From JADGRF01 sp035274465 (GTDB lineage: Bacteria; Myxococcota_A; Polyangia; Polyangiales; JAFGIB01), in assembly GCA_035274465.1 (NCBI GenBank), contig DATEOF010000358.1, positions 1-64,000 of the forward strand: a stretch of 64,000 nt of DNA, in the 5' to 3' direction. Of the stretch, positions 43,241 through 52,622 are shown one piece after another. The notes under the pieces are model-generated. The model ran no database searches and had not been told where the DNA came from. It saw only the letters and a program-made list of their open reading frames with translations. The position numbers and the translations under genes were made by a program. Every line of letters starts with the position of its first letter. Position 1 is the stretch's first letter.

Positions 43241-43547
43241 CTGGCCCGATCACCCCTCCTCGAGGATCGTACTGCGCGGAGCGTGGAACTGTGCAGCTCG
43301 TCGCACAGTCAGGTATTTTCAGCGTTCCTGAAAATACCTGGTGAAACGGGACTGGATTTGTACCCCAACCTGGGACAGCTAACCCATCGTGCCAGCCACC
43401 AGACCTCGTCTGTACCTTAAGTCGTCGGAGTTGCACCGCTTTTGGCAGATTGGGCATTTGTTGCACACCGTTCCCTGAATTAGCCTGATTACCACTCGGT
43501 GAGCTTTGGCTCGTGCCGCAATCGGAGTGTCAGAGGAGGATACAGTG
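43241..43547. other. Divergent intergenic region between hemerythrin and copper monooxygenase genes
   Basis: 307 bases; apart from the dyad at 43309-43339 and the monooxygenase ribosome-binding site it shows no gene or other repeat. Both divergent genes start at its edges. Confidence 0.6.
43309..43339. promoter_or_regulatory. 31-base dyad upstream of hemerythrin gene
   Basis: Perfect 13-base arms CAGGTATTTTCAG (43309-43321) and CTGAAAATACCTG (43327-43339) with a five-base spacer cgttc. It is noticeably AT-richer than its surroundings, lies 69-99 bases before the hemerythrin ATG and over 200 bases before the monooxygenase start. It could be a regulator site or a stable hairpin. AT-rich dyads near hemerythrin genes suggest, but do not prove, redox or NO control. 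Confidence 0.7.
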
Positions 43548-45005
43548 GTGACGCGTTATCAGTTCATATCGGCAATCATCCTCGGTGGCGTGGCTGCTAT
43601 GGGATGCGGAAGCGATCCCGATCCCATGACATCCGGTCCAGCACCCGTCTCCACCCCGACCACGGGCGGGCTCGCTGGCTCACTCGGCATCGGAGCCGCT
43701 GCGGGCACTCACGCGACGCCCCCCATCGGCACGCCGGCGGCGCCCAATAACCCGACGCCCGCGTCGATGACGCCAGGCCAGCAGCCGGTGATCAATCCGC
43801 CGACGCCCGCAGTCAACGGCTGCGACGGCATGTCGATCGTGGCGAAGCACTGCAGCAACTGTCACGCTGCCTCGCCGATGTTCGGCGCTCCGATGCCGCT
43901 GATGTCCGCTGCCGACTTCACCAAGGCCAGCATCGGCGATCCACGCGTGACCGTCGCGCAAGCCGCGCGTCTGCGCATCAACGCCACCGACAACAAGCGC
44001 ATGCCGCCCGCGAGCATGCCGGCGATGACGCCTGTCGAGATCGACACGATGAACAAGTGGATCGACGGCGGCGCGCTGGCCGGTACCGCGTGCGCCCCCG
44101 CGATGCCGAACGTCAACCCGATGGTCGACACCAAGCCGGCGCAGCCGAACCCGATGAACGATCCGAGCCTGAAGTGCTACACGTTCAACGCCCACGGCGC
44201 GACGAAGGACCAACCGTTCAAGGTCGGCGTGGCGAAAGACGCGTACTACAATTTCACGTTCAACGCGCCGTGGACTGGCACGCAATACGCGAGGTCCTTC
44301 CGCACGAAGACCGACAACCTGAAGGTCATCCACCACTGGTTGCTCTTCAAAGAAAATGGCGCGGTCGCCGACGGTACGCAGGGAGTTCCGTCGTCCGGCA
44401 CGCACCCCGCAGGTCAGTTGGTCCATGGCTGGGCGCCGGGCGGCGAAGACCTGATCATGAACGAAGATGTCGGCATGGAGCTGCCCCCGACGGGCTTCAC
44501 GCTCGAGCTCCACTACAACAGCACGGACGCCAACGCCATGGACAAGTCGGGCGTCGAAGTCTGCGTCACGCCGAACAAGCCGAAGAACATCGCCGGCATC
44601 TCGTGGCTCGGCACGGACGCCATCGGCGGCACCACCGCGACGGGCACCTGCACGCCTGCCGCCAGCGGCCCGATCCACATCCTCGGCGGTACGCCGCACA
44701 TGCACGTCGCGGGCACGCACATGAAGGTCGAGATCCTGCGGACCGGCGGCAAGATCGAGATCCTCCACGACGCGGCTTTCGACTTCAACTATCAGCGCGC
44801 CTACGACTACCAGGCGATGAACCTCGTGCTGATGCCGGGCGAGTCGATGCGCACGACCTGCACGTACAACAAGCCGGTGAGCTTCGGCGAAGGTACGGGC
44901 GACGAGATGTGCTACTTCTTTACGCTGCACTACCCGGTGAACGCGCTCACCAGCCCAGGTCTCGGCCAAGTCATCCACGGCCAGAACACCTGCGGCGTGC
45001 TCTGA
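43548..45005 (+). CDS. PHM-like copper monooxygenase with N-terminal heme-c motif, lipoprotein
   Basis: 485 residues from GTG 43548, which sits seven bases after a strong GAGGAGGA ribosome-binding site; GTG 43545 is the alternative. Signal ISAIILGGVAAMGCGS gives a lipobox Cys. A Pro/Thr/Gly linker follows, then a c-type heme motif C-S-N-C-H at 102-106 in a compact cytochrome-like segment. The remainder is a copper type II ascorbate-dependent monooxygenase (PHM/DBM-type): HH pair 262-263 and His322 in LELHYNS as CuH-like ligands, H-M-H at 384-386 and Met454 in DEMCYFF as CuM-like ligands. All expected copper ligands can be seen. Electrons could come from the heme. The substrate is unknown. Confidence 0.88.
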   Translation: MTRYQFISAIILGGVAAMGCGSDPDPMTSGPAPVSTPTTGGLAGSLGIGAAAGTHATPPIGTPAAPNNPTPASMTPGQQPVINPPTPAVNGCDGMSIVAKHCSNCHAASPMFGAPMPLMSAADFTKASIGDPRVTVAQAARLRINATDNKRMPPASMPAMTPVEIDTMNKWIDGGALAGTACAPAMPNVNPMVDTKPAQPNPMNDPSLKCYTFNAHGATKDQPFKVGVAKDAYYNFTFNAPWTGTQYARSFRTKTDNLKVIHHWLLFKENGAVADGTQGVPSSGTHPAGQLVHGWAPGGEDLIMNEDVGMELPPTGFTLELHYNSTDANAMDKSGVEVCVTPNKPKNIAGISWLGTDAIGGTTATGTCTPAASGPIHILGGTPHMHVAGTHMKVEILRTGGKIEILHDAAFDFNYQRAYDYQAMNLVLMPGESMRTTCTYNKPVSFGEGTGDEMCYFFTLHYPVNALTSPGLGQVIHGQNTCGVL

Positions 45006-45040
45006 GGCACTCGAGCTAACCCTGACGAAGGGAACGCCGT

Positions 45041-45088
45041 TCGCCGTCGCGCGACAGAGCTGATGAGGCTCGAGTCGCGCGACGGCGA
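45041..45088. terminator. Strong hairpin terminator after copper monooxygenase gene
   Basis: Perfect 15-base arms TCGCCGTCGCGCGAC (45041-45055) and GTCGCGCGACGGCGA (45074-45088) with an 18-base loop, 36 bases after the stop and followed by TTCGCTTT. A good intrinsic-terminator candidate. Confidence 0.8.
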
Positions 45089-45249
45089 TTCGCTTTAAAG
45101 GGTTGTGGGAGCGCGCCGCATGTCTCACAGGGCTACGTTTGGCAGGCGTCTGCCAGAAATCACCGCCCGCCCCTGATAAATTTGTATTGGCTCGAGCATG
45201 GCTCGTTGCGGGCGAGCGAGGTCGTCGACTGCCCGCGGGAGCGACCGCG

Positions 45250-47463
45250 ATGAGGTGTCTCGAGTGCCCCCAATCGGGGCTGGTGACGTGGGCCATGTCG
45301 CTGCTGCTATCGGCGGCATGCGCGGCCTGCGCCGCGGACGTGCCGATGCGGATGGAGCCGACCGGGTTTGCGGGCGCGCCTGCGGTCGATCCGGGAGTGA
45401 TCGCTCCTCCGCCGCCGATCTGCGAAGCCGACAACCCGTTCTGCGTCCCGCCGCCGATCATGACCGGCACGGCGATGCCGCCTGTGCCCACCACCCCGAC
45501 GCCCTCGGATTGCGGCTCGGTGCCGATCGACCTTCACCCGGCGGGCGCGAACATCATGGTCGCAGTCGACGGTGCCGCCGGAATGGCCAAGCACTGGGAC
45601 GACATCCAGACCGCGCTGCGCAGCCTGCGCGAGCGACACGCACAGGCATCCTTCGGACTGCATCTGTTCTGGGCCGATGCGATCGATTTCTTCGGCGGTC
45701 AGACCAACACGAACATGAGCAACAACGGTTGCAGCATGGTCCACGACAAGGTGCTGGACGTCGGCGCCAACAGCAGCCAGGACCTGATCAGCTTCCTCGG
45801 CACCAAGCCGCCCGGCGGTACGATCACCGACGCCTATCAGGTCGCGCCGATCATCGATTCACTGAGCTACTACCTCTCGCACGCCAGCAAGCTGGCGGAT
45901 CCGAAGCGCACGAACTATTTGCTCGTGGTCACGACCGGCAACGACAACTGCTTTGGCTCGGCGTTCGCGGACAAGTCGGACAAGCTCGCCGCCTATCAAA
46001 AGCTCGCGATCGAGCTGGGCAAGCTCAACATCCGCACCATCCCGATCGGCGTCGATCCCCCGAGCGCGACACCGGCAACAGCGTCGCCGATGGGTCCCGT
46101 GGGTACCGGGACCATCACCGGCTTCCCGGGCTTCGGCGGGACGACCACGCTGCCCCCGACCGACTACGAGGTGCTCAAGATCTTGCTCGAGTACGGCGGC
46201 AGCGCGCTCAAGGAAGTGCCGCGGATCGACACGCCTGCAAAGCTCACCGAGCTGGTGTCCGAAGTGGGTCGCACCGTCAGCAACTGTCGCTTCGAAATCC
46301 CCGCGGCGCTGGACTCCAGCACCGCGGTCAATCCCTTCGAGATCAGCTTCAGCATCAACGGCAAGGAAGTCCCGCGCGACCGCCACCAGGACAACGGTTG
46401 GGACTTCGTGAATGACAGCACCACGCAGGTAGAGTTCTTCGGCCAGGGCTGCCAGGCGCTGCAGGCCGGACAAAACGTGGTCGCGAACAAGTCTTGCCGG
46501 CAAGACATCTGCGGCACGGCTGCGATCAACGTGATGACCAAGCCGCGCTCGGTCCTGGTATTGCTCGACAGCTCGCTCTCGCGCACCGAATGCACGGACG
46601 GCTCGCTCGACTGTCTGTCGTTGCCAGGCACCGCAGGCCGGCCGCTGACATTCTGGGAGACCGTCCAACACTCGCTCGGCGTGGCATTGGTCGCGCCCGT
46701 GAACGACGACGTGGCCTTTGGGCTTCAGTTCTTCCCGAGCAAGAACGCCGAGAGCTTGTCCTGCGAGGTCGCCAAGCAACCGGAGATCCCGCCCGAGTCT
46801 GGCAAGCAGATAGCGATCATGAAGTCGATGCTGGAGAAGATCCCGTTCGGGCTGAGTCCGGTCGTCGGAATCATCGAGAGCGTCGCCGCTGCGCCAGGCA
46901 AGCTCGCAGACCCGGGTGTCGTCGGTGCGGTCGTGCTGTTGAGCGACGGCGGCGACAACTGCTCGGGTGACACGCAGCGGCAAATCGTGATGCGGCTGGG
47001 CGCCGCGGCCAAGAAGCTCTCCGACGCTGGCGTGAAGACCTTCGCGATCCGCTATGGATCGAAAGAAGGTGAGACTGCCGAGGCGGCCGAACAACTGACC
47101 GCGATCGTGACCAACGGTGGCACCGCGCTGACCGGCGGCAAGACTCCGTACATCGATGCCAAGAGCCAGGAGGAGCTCGGCCAAGCGCTGGCTGGGATCT
47201 CCGATAAACTCGCGAGCTGCGCGTTCCCGGTCGACGGCATCGATCCCAAGGTCGACAAGAACCGCGCAAACCTGTTCTTGAACGGCCAACAGATCGGCCA
47301 GGACAAGGCGGGGCTCAAGCAAAACGGCTGGAACTGGACGAACCCGGAGCGCACGGGCATCGAGCTCTACGGCGAAGCCTGCACGTCCTTCAAGACCAGC
47401 CGCCGGACGCGCGTCGGGGTCGAGTTCGGCTGTGAGCCGGTGATCGTGCAGGGTCCGGACTGA
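45250..47463 (+). CDS. Exported protein with duplicated VWA plus Cys-containing module
   Basis: 737 residues from ATG 45250 (GGGAG eight bases upstream). A signal segment (TWAMSLLLSAACAACAADV) precedes a Pro-rich linker. The protein is an internal duplication: a VWA-like domain beginning NIMVAVDGAAG at about 104-112 whose MIDAS has become D-G-A-A-G, then a module starting CRFEIPAALDSS and including a DNGWDF and VEFFGQGCQAL block; later a second VWA domain starting VLVLLDSSLSR (D-x-S-x-S from 440) with VVLLSDGGDNCSG, and a matching module from CAFPVDGIDP to NGWNWTNPERTGIELYGEAC. The second MIDAS is complete, the first degenerate. A role in cell-surface binding or assembly is plausible but not demonstrable. 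Confidence 0.85.
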   Translation: MRCLECPQSGLVTWAMSLLLSAACAACAADVPMRMEPTGFAGAPAVDPGVIAPPPPICEADNPFCVPPPIMTGTAMPPVPTTPTPSDCGSVPIDLHPAGANIMVAVDGAAGMAKHWDDIQTALRSLRERHAQASFGLHLFWADAIDFFGGQTNTNMSNNGCSMVHDKVLDVGANSSQDLISFLGTKPPGGTITDAYQVAPIIDSLSYYLSHASKLADPKRTNYLLVVTTGNDNCFGSAFADKSDKLAAYQKLAIELGKLNIRTIPIGVDPPSATPATASPMGPVGTGTITGFPGFGGTTTLPPTDYEVLKILLEYGGSALKEVPRIDTPAKLTELVSEVGRTVSNCRFEIPAALDSSTAVNPFEISFSINGKEVPRDRHQDNGWDFVNDSTTQVEFFGQGCQALQAGQNVVANKSCRQDICGTAAINVMTKPRSVLVLLDSSLSRTECTDGSLDCLSLPGTAGRPLTFWETVQHSLGVALVAPVNDDVAFGLQFFPSKNAESLSCEVAKQPEIPPESGKQIAIMKSMLEKIPFGLSPVVGIIESVAAAPGKLADPGVVGAVVLLSDGGDNCSGDTQRQIVMRLGAAAKKLSDAGVKTFAIRYGSKEGETAEAAEQLTAIVTNGGTALTGGKTPYIDAKSQEELGQALAGISDKLASCAFPVDGIDPKVDKNRANLFLNGQQIGQDKAGLKQNGWNWTNPERTGIELYGEACTSFKTSRRTRVGVEFGCEPVIVQGPD

Positions 47464-47488
47464 GCCCCGCACCGCGTGCCACACTGGC

Positions 47489-48226
47489 GTGGTGAGAACG
47501 TCGATCGATCGGATGCAGCCGTGCCGGCGGCCTGCCGGTGCTGCGCAGGGCTTTCAGCGCTGGCATCGACTGTTGTTCGTGCACTGGGAGGTCCCGGAGG
47601 CCGTGCTGCGGCCGCTGGTGCCCGCGCGGCTCTCGCTCGACACCTTCGAGGGCCGCTGCTTCGTGGGGGTGGTGGCCTTCACGATGCAAAAGGTGCGGCC
47701 GTACCTGTGGGCGCCTCCGGTGCCGAGCGCGCGCGAATTCGGGGAGATCAACGTTCGGACGTACGTGCACCTCGATGGCAGCGAGCCGGGCGTGTTCTTC
47801 TTTAGCCTGGATGCCGAGAGTGCGCTGGCGGTCTGGGCGGCTCGGACGTTGTGGGGGCTGCCGTACTTTCGGGCGAGGATCGAGATCGAGTACGAGGGGC
47901 CGGAGGTCAGCTACCGGTGTCAACGGCGAGTGGGTGGTTTGCGCTGGAGCGCGAGCGCTCGTACCGGAGCGCAGCTGTCAGCGGCGGGGCAGGATTCGCT
48001 CTCGTTCTTCCTGTGCGAGCGTTATCAGTTCTACAACGAGCGCCGCGGGCAGCTGTGGCGCGCCCGGGTGCACCACACGCCGTACGTGCTACACGCGGTG
48101 GAGCCGGCTGCAGCCGAGCCCACATTGCTGAATGCCGCAGGCTTGCCGGCTTCGAGTGCGCGCACCCCGGACTACTTCAGTCCGGGGGTGGATGTAGATG
48201 TGTTCGCGCTGGAGAAGGTCAGGTAG
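47489..48226 (+). CDS. DUF2071 (YqjF-like) protein
   Basis: 245 residues from GTG 47489, 25 bases after the VWA gene; later starts are possible. DUF2071 signatures: an HWEVPEAVLRPLVPARLSLD motif near the N-terminus, then FEGRCFVGVVAFTMQKVRP, the EINVRTYVHLDGSEPGVFFF block (N-V-R-T-Y-V), SARTLWGLPYFRARIEI-like ARTLWGLPYFRARIEIEYEG and a C-terminal ARVHHTPYVLHAVEP. The biochemical role of the family is unknown. Its stop overlaps the convergent RND gene by eight bases. Confidence 0.9.
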   Translation: MVRTSIDRMQPCRRPAGAAQGFQRWHRLLFVHWEVPEAVLRPLVPARLSLDTFEGRCFVGVVAFTMQKVRPYLWAPPVPSAREFGEINVRTYVHLDGSEPGVFFFSLDAESALAVWAARTLWGLPYFRARIEIEYEGPEVSYRCQRRVGGLRWSASARTGAQLSAAGQDSLSFFLCERYQFYNERRGQLWRARVHHTPYVLHAVEPAAAEPTLLNAAGLPASSARTPDYFSPGVDVDVFALEKVR

Positions 48227-51200
48227 CCGAGTGCTCGGGGATGCGTAGCGCTTCCTCGACGTCGACGCGCTCAGGCGTGGGCGCCGCGGGTTGAGTCCCA
48301 CGGCCCAGGCGCCGGATCGCCACGTAGAACACCGGCGTGAGCACCAGGCCGAACAACGTCACGCCCAGCATGCCCGCGAACACGGTCACGCCCATGGCGC
48401 GCCGAACCTCGCTGCCGGCGCCCGCAGCCGTAAGCAGCGGGATGACACCGGCGACGAAGGCGATCGAGGTCATGATGATCGGCCGCAGCCGCAGGCGGCA
48501 AGCCTCGAGCGCCGCTTCGACGGTGCCGCGGCCCTCCAGCTCGAGCTCGCGCGCGAACTCGACGATCAGGATGGCATTCTTGCAGGCCAGGCCCATCAGC
48601 ACGACCAACCCCACCTGCACGAACACGTTGTTGTCGCCACCGCTCAGCCACACGCCGAACAGCGCAGACAGCACGCACATCGGCACGATCATGATCACGG
48701 CCAGCGGCAGCACCCAGCTCTCGTACAGCGCGGCGAGCACCAGGAACGCCAGCAGCACCGCCAGCGGGAAGGCCAACAGGTTGGCGTTGCCTTCGTTGAC
48801 CTGGCGGTAGCTCAGGTCGGTCCACTCGAAGCTCATGCCGGGTGGCAGGACCTTGCTGGCGACGCCCGCGACCGTGGCCAAGGCCTGGCTCGAGCTCATG
48901 ACTGCCGGGTCGGCCTCGCCGATCAGATCGGCCGCCGGGTAGCCGTTGTAGCGGATCACCGGATCCGGGCCGTACGTCTGCTTGATGTCGACCATGCTGC
49001 CGATGGGCACCATCGCGCCGAGCTGGTTGCGCACGCGCAGATCGGCGATGTCGTCGATGTCGTCACGGTACGAAGCGTCGGCCTGGGCGATCACCTGGTA
49101 GGTGCGGCCGAAGCGGTTGAAGTCGTTGACGTAGGCGGAGCCGAGGTAGACCTGCAGCGTCTCGAACAGGTCCGTCAGGCTGACCGCCTGCACCTTCGCC
49201 TTGGTGCGGTCGACGACGGCGTCGAGCTGCGGCACGTTGGCTTGATAGCCGGAGATCGGGAAGCGCATGCCCGGCGTCTGCATCAGCGCGCCCGACAGCG
49301 CACCGATGGCCTGCTGCAGCTCGCCGAAGCCCAGGCCGGCGCGATCCTGCACGTACAGCGAATAACCCGAGCCGGTGCCGATGCCAAGGATGGGCGGCGG
49401 CATGATCGCGAAGCCGAAGGCCTCGCGGATCTGCGACAGCTTGCCGTTGAGCTCGGCGACGATCTCCGACGCCGGACGCTTGCGCTTGGCGAACTCTTCG
49501 AGCGTGATGAACACGGTGCCGGTATTGGGCGTGTTGGTGAACTGCAGCGAGTTCAGCCCCGGGAACTGCACCGCGCCGATCACACCTTCGGTGCCGAGCG
49601 CGATGTCGGTCACCTTGCGCACGACCGCCTCGGTGCGGTCGAGCGAGGCACCTTCCGGCAGCTTCACGCCGCCGATCAAGAACAGCTTGTCCTGAGTGGG
49701 GATGAAGCCGCCCGGAACTTTGTTGAACATGAAGAACGTACCGCCGAGCAGCGCGGCGTAGATCACGAAGAACACGCCGCGGTGGCGCAGGCTTGCACCC
49801 ACGCCGCGTTGATAGCGCTGCGAGCTGCGCTGGAAGAAGCGATTGAACGGCCGGAAGATCCAGCCGAGCAGGAAGTTCAGCGCGCGCGTCGGCACGTCGG
49901 GCCTGGCGCTGTGCGGTTTGAGCAGCACGGCAGCCAGCGCGGGCGAGAGCGTCAGCGAGTTGATGGCGGAGATCACCGTCGAGATCGCGATCGTGACCGC
50001 GAACTGGCGATAGAAGGTGCCGGTCACGCCGCTCAGGAACGCCATCGGCACGAACACCGCGCACAACACCGAGGCGATGGCGATGATCGGCCCGCTGACC
50101 TCGCGCATGGCCTTATGTGCAGCTGCCAGCGGCGTGAGCCCGTCGTCGATGTGGCGCTCGACGTTCTCGACCACGACGATGGCGTCGTCGACCACGATGC
50201 CGATCGCCAGCACCAGCCCGAACAGGGTGAGCGTGTTGATCGAGAAGCCCAGCAAGAGCAGCAGCGCGAACGTGCCGACGATCGATACCGGCACTGCCAA
50301 CAGCGGGATGATCGAGGCGCGCCAGGTCTGCAGGAACAGGATCACGACCAACACCACGAGCAGCACGGCTTCGAGCAGCGTGGTCACGACCTCGCGGATC
50401 GAGTCGCGCACGAACACCGTCGGGTCGTAGACCACGCGGTACTCCACGCCGTTCGGGAAGCGGGTCGACAGCTCGTGCATGCGCTCGCGCACGCGGTTCG
50501 AGACGTCGATGGCGTTCGAGCCGGGTGCCTGGAAGATCGCCAGCGCGGTCGCCTGCTCGTTGTTCAGGAGCGAGCGCAAGGCGTACTCGGACGCGCCGAG
50601 CTCGAGCCGCGCCACGTCGGCCAGACGCGTGATCTGTCCGTCGCTGCCGGTCTTGATCACGATCGCCGCAAAGTCCTCCTCCGAGGCCAGCCGACCCTGC
50701 GCGTTGATCGAGACCAGGAAGTCCGAGGCGTTCGGCATGGGCGGTGCGCCGAGCTGGCCCGCCGACACCTGCACGTTCTGCTCGCGCACCGCGCGCACGA
50801 TGTCTCCGGCGCTCAGGCCGCGCGAAGCAGCCTTCTGCGGATCGATCCAGATGCGCATGGCGTAGTCGCCGGCGCCCCACAGGAACGCCTGGCCGACGCC
50901 CGGCAGGCGCGCGATCTCGTCCTTGATCTTCAGGGTCGCGTAGTTGCGCAAGTACACCGTGTCGTAGCGCGCGTCCGGCGAGATCAGGTGCACGACCATG
51001 GTCAGGTTCGGCGACTGCTTCTGCGTGGTCACGCCCTGCCGCCGCACGTCCTCGGGCAGGCGCGGCAAGGCCTGGTTCACGCGGTTTTGCACCTGCACCT
51101 GCGCCGCGTCGGGATCGACGCCCGGCTCGAAGGTCACGGTCACCGCCAGCACGCCGTCGCTACCGGCGACCGACTTCATGTACATCATGCGCTCGACGCC

Positions 51201-51416
51201 GTTGATCGCCTCTTCCAGCGGCGTCGCCACGGTCTCGGCGATCGTCTTGGGGTTGGCGCCGGGGTAGATCGCGCGCACCTGCACCGTGGGCGGGACGACC
51301 TCGGGGTACTCGCTGACGGCCAGCTGCGGGATCGAGATCGCGCCGGCGACGAAGATGATCACCGAGAGCACGGCCGCGAAGATCGGCCGATCGACGAAGA
51401 ATTTTGCAAAGTTCAT
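48219..51416 (-). CDS. RND (HAE1-type) multidrug efflux permease
   Basis: 1,065 residues, normal for AcrB/MexF/MexB-type pumps. It opens NFAKFFVDRPIFAAVLSVII, with the conserved periplasmic porter segments (YPGANPKTIAETVATPLEEA, then SPNLTMVVHL). TM4 carries the proton-relay GIVVDDAIVVVENVERH (two Asp). Later segments such as MTSIAFVAGVIPL and ALYESWVLPLAVIMIVP are typical. The permease works with a membrane-fusion protein, encoded just upstream, and an outer-membrane channel that is not present here, so it probably uses a TolC-like channel from elsewhere. Substrate range cannot be predicted. Confidence 0.95.
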   Translation of the reverse strand: MNFAKFFVDRPIFAAVLSVIIFVAGAISIPQLAVSEYPEVVPPTVQVRAIYPGANPKTIAETVATPLEEAINGVERMMYMKSVAGSDGVLAVTVTFEPGVDPDAAQVQVQNRVNQALPRLPEDVRRQGVTTQKQSPNLTMVVHLISPDARYDTVYLRNYATLKIKDEIARLPGVGQAFLWGAGDYAMRIWIDPQKAASRGLSAGDIVRAVREQNVQVSAGQLGAPPMPNASDFLVSINAQGRLASEEDFAAIVIKTGSDGQITRLADVARLELGASEYALRSLLNNEQATALAIFQAPGSNAIDVSNRVRERMHELSTRFPNGVEYRVVYDPTVFVRDSIREVVTTLLEAVLLVVLVVILFLQTWRASIIPLLAVPVSIVGTFALLLLLGFSINTLTLFGLVLAIGIVVDDAIVVVENVERHIDDGLTPLAAAHKAMREVSGPIIAIASVLCAVFVPMAFLSGVTGTFYRQFAVTIAISTVISAINSLTLSPALAAVLLKPHSARPDVPTRALNFLLGWIFRPFNRFFQRSSQRYQRGVGASLRHRGVFFVIYAALLGGTFFMFNKVPGGFIPTQDKLFLIGGVKLPEGASLDRTEAVVRKVTDIALGTEGVIGAVQFPGLNSLQFTNTPNTGTVFITLEEFAKRKRPASEIVAELNGKLSQIREAFGFAIMPPPILGIGTGSGYSLYVQDRAGLGFGELQQAIGALSGALMQTPGMRFPISGYQANVPQLDAVVDRTKAKVQAVSLTDLFETLQVYLGSAYVNDFNRFGRTYQVIAQADASYRDDIDDIADLRVRNQLGAMVPIGSMVDIKQTYGPDPVIRYNGYPAADLIGEADPAVMSSSQALATVAGVASKVLPPGMSFEWTDLSYRQVNEGNANLLAFPLAVLLAFLVLAALYESWVLPLAVIMIVPMCVLSALFGVWLSGGDNNVFVQVGLVVLMGLACKNAILIVEFARELELEGRGTVEAALEACRLRLRPIIMTSIAFVAGVIPLLTAAGAGSEVRRAMGVTVFAGMLGVTLFGLVLTPVFYVAIRRLGRGTQPAAPTPERVDVEEALRIPEHSAT

Positions 51417-51426
51417 GACTGCACCA

Positions 51427-52533
51427 TCACTTGGCCGCGGCGACTTCTTCGGCCTGCACGGGCATGCCGGGCGCGAAGACCTTCTGGGTTCCTTGCACGA
51501 TCACGCGGTCCTCCGGCGAGAGCCCCTCGCTGACGATGCGCATGCCGTCCACGCTGCGGCCGAGCTTCACGTCCTTGCGCTGGGCGCGCTTGCTCTGGTC
51601 CACCACGAACACGTACTTGCGATTCTGATCGGTCAGGAGCGCCTTTTCGTCGATCAACATGGCCTCGAACTCGCGCGCAGTCAGCAGGCGCACGCGCGCG
51701 AACAGGCCCGGGGTGAACCGCTGTTCGTGGTTGTCGAACACGGCGCGCGCGCGGATCGTGCCTGTGCGCGGATCGACCTGGTTGTCGACGAAGTCGAGCT
51801 TGCCGGCGTGCGGATAGCCTGTCTCGGACGACAGGCCCATCTGCACGGCGCCCTTCCCGCTCGCCTGCTCGCGCGCGAGTGCCAGAAATCCCCCCTCGTC
51901 GACGTCGAAGTAGGTGTAGATCGGATCGTCCGACACGACGCGGGTCAACACGTCGGCGCTGGACACCAGGTTGCCGGACGTGATGCGCGCGTTCGAGACG
52001 CGACCGGCGATCGGCGAGCGCACGTTCGTGAACTCCAGGTTCAAGCGCGCCTGCGCCAGGGCCGCGCGGATCCCATCCAGGCTCGCTGCGGCGCTCGCCT
52101 CCGCGGCGGACAGCTGATCGATCTCGCCCGCAGGGGTCGCGCCTTCCTCGAGCAGGCGCTTGCCACGCTGCAGGTTGGTCCGCGCCAGGGCCAGCTGGCT
52201 CTCGTTGCGCCGCAACTCGGCGGACAAACGATTCACCTCTTCACGGAACGTGCGTGCGTCGATCTGGAACAGGACCTGGTCCTTCTTCACGCGTGCGCCC
52301 TCGACGAAGCGCACCGCCTCGATGTGGCCACTCACGCGCGGTCGCAGGTCCACGCTGTTCACAGCTTCGAGCCGGCCGGTAAAGTCCTGCCAATCCTGGA
52401 CTTTCCGGACTACCACCTTGGCGACGGACACCTGGGGCGGTGGGGGCATGGTGGCCGGAGCGGCCTGCGTCCGCGAGCATCCTGCTACTGCCAGCAACAT
52501 CGCCCAAGCCACACTGGATCTTCCGAGCTTCAT
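51427..52533 (-). CDS. RND efflux membrane-fusion lipoprotein
   Basis: 368 residues from ATG 52533 (MKLGRSS). The signal VAWAMLLAVAGCSR carries a lipobox Cys (lipid anchor as in AcrA/MexE). Lipoyl-barrel and coiled-coil sections are clear: EAVNSVDLRPRVSGHIEAVR (typical R-x-x-G-x-I), an alpha-hairpin EVNRLSAELRRNESQLALAR, then SPIAGRVSNARITSGNLV and QVDPRTGTIRARAVFDN (the VDPxTGTxxxRA signature). It lies 10 bases upstream of the permease and is transcribed divergently from the TetR gene, with a palindrome between. Confidence 0.93.
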   Translation of the reverse strand: MKLGRSSVAWAMLLAVAGCSRTQAAPATMPPPPQVSVAKVVVRKVQDWQDFTGRLEAVNSVDLRPRVSGHIEAVRFVEGARVKKDQVLFQIDARTFREEVNRLSAELRRNESQLALARTNLQRGKRLLEEGATPAGEIDQLSAAEASAAASLDGIRAALAQARLNLEFTNVRSPIAGRVSNARITSGNLVSSADVLTRVVSDDPIYTYFDVDEGGFLALAREQASGKGAVQMGLSSETGYPHAGKLDFVDNQVDPRTGTIRARAVFDNHEQRFTPGLFARVRLLTAREFEAMLIDEKALLTDQNRKYVFVVDQSKRAQRKDVKLGRSVDGMRIVSEGLSPEDRVIVQGTQKVFAPGMPVQAEEVAAAK

Positions 52534-52562
52534 CGCGTACTCCACTGTGCAAGCTGTGTGAG

Positions 52563-52572
52563 TGACCGGTCA
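52563..52572. promoter_or_regulatory. TetR operator TGACCGGTCA
   Basis: A 10-base perfect palindrome with AT-rich flanks (AG... and ...GTAAC), 29 bases before the fusion-protein ATG and 50 before the TetR ATG. TGACCGGTCA is a common core of TetR-family sites next to efflux genes. Confidence 0.75.
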
Positions 52573-52622
52573 GTAACGCTCCTAGGGAGCTGGTCGCAGG
52601 TCGTCAATCGAGGGGGATTGCG

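Noticed and set aside
48291..51533. A 1,080-codon open frame antisense to the RND permease
   Set aside because: It has Arg/His/Asp-rich, low-complexity composition with no motif, and lies entirely opposite a gene with complete family signatures. Such shadows are routine in GC-rich DNA.
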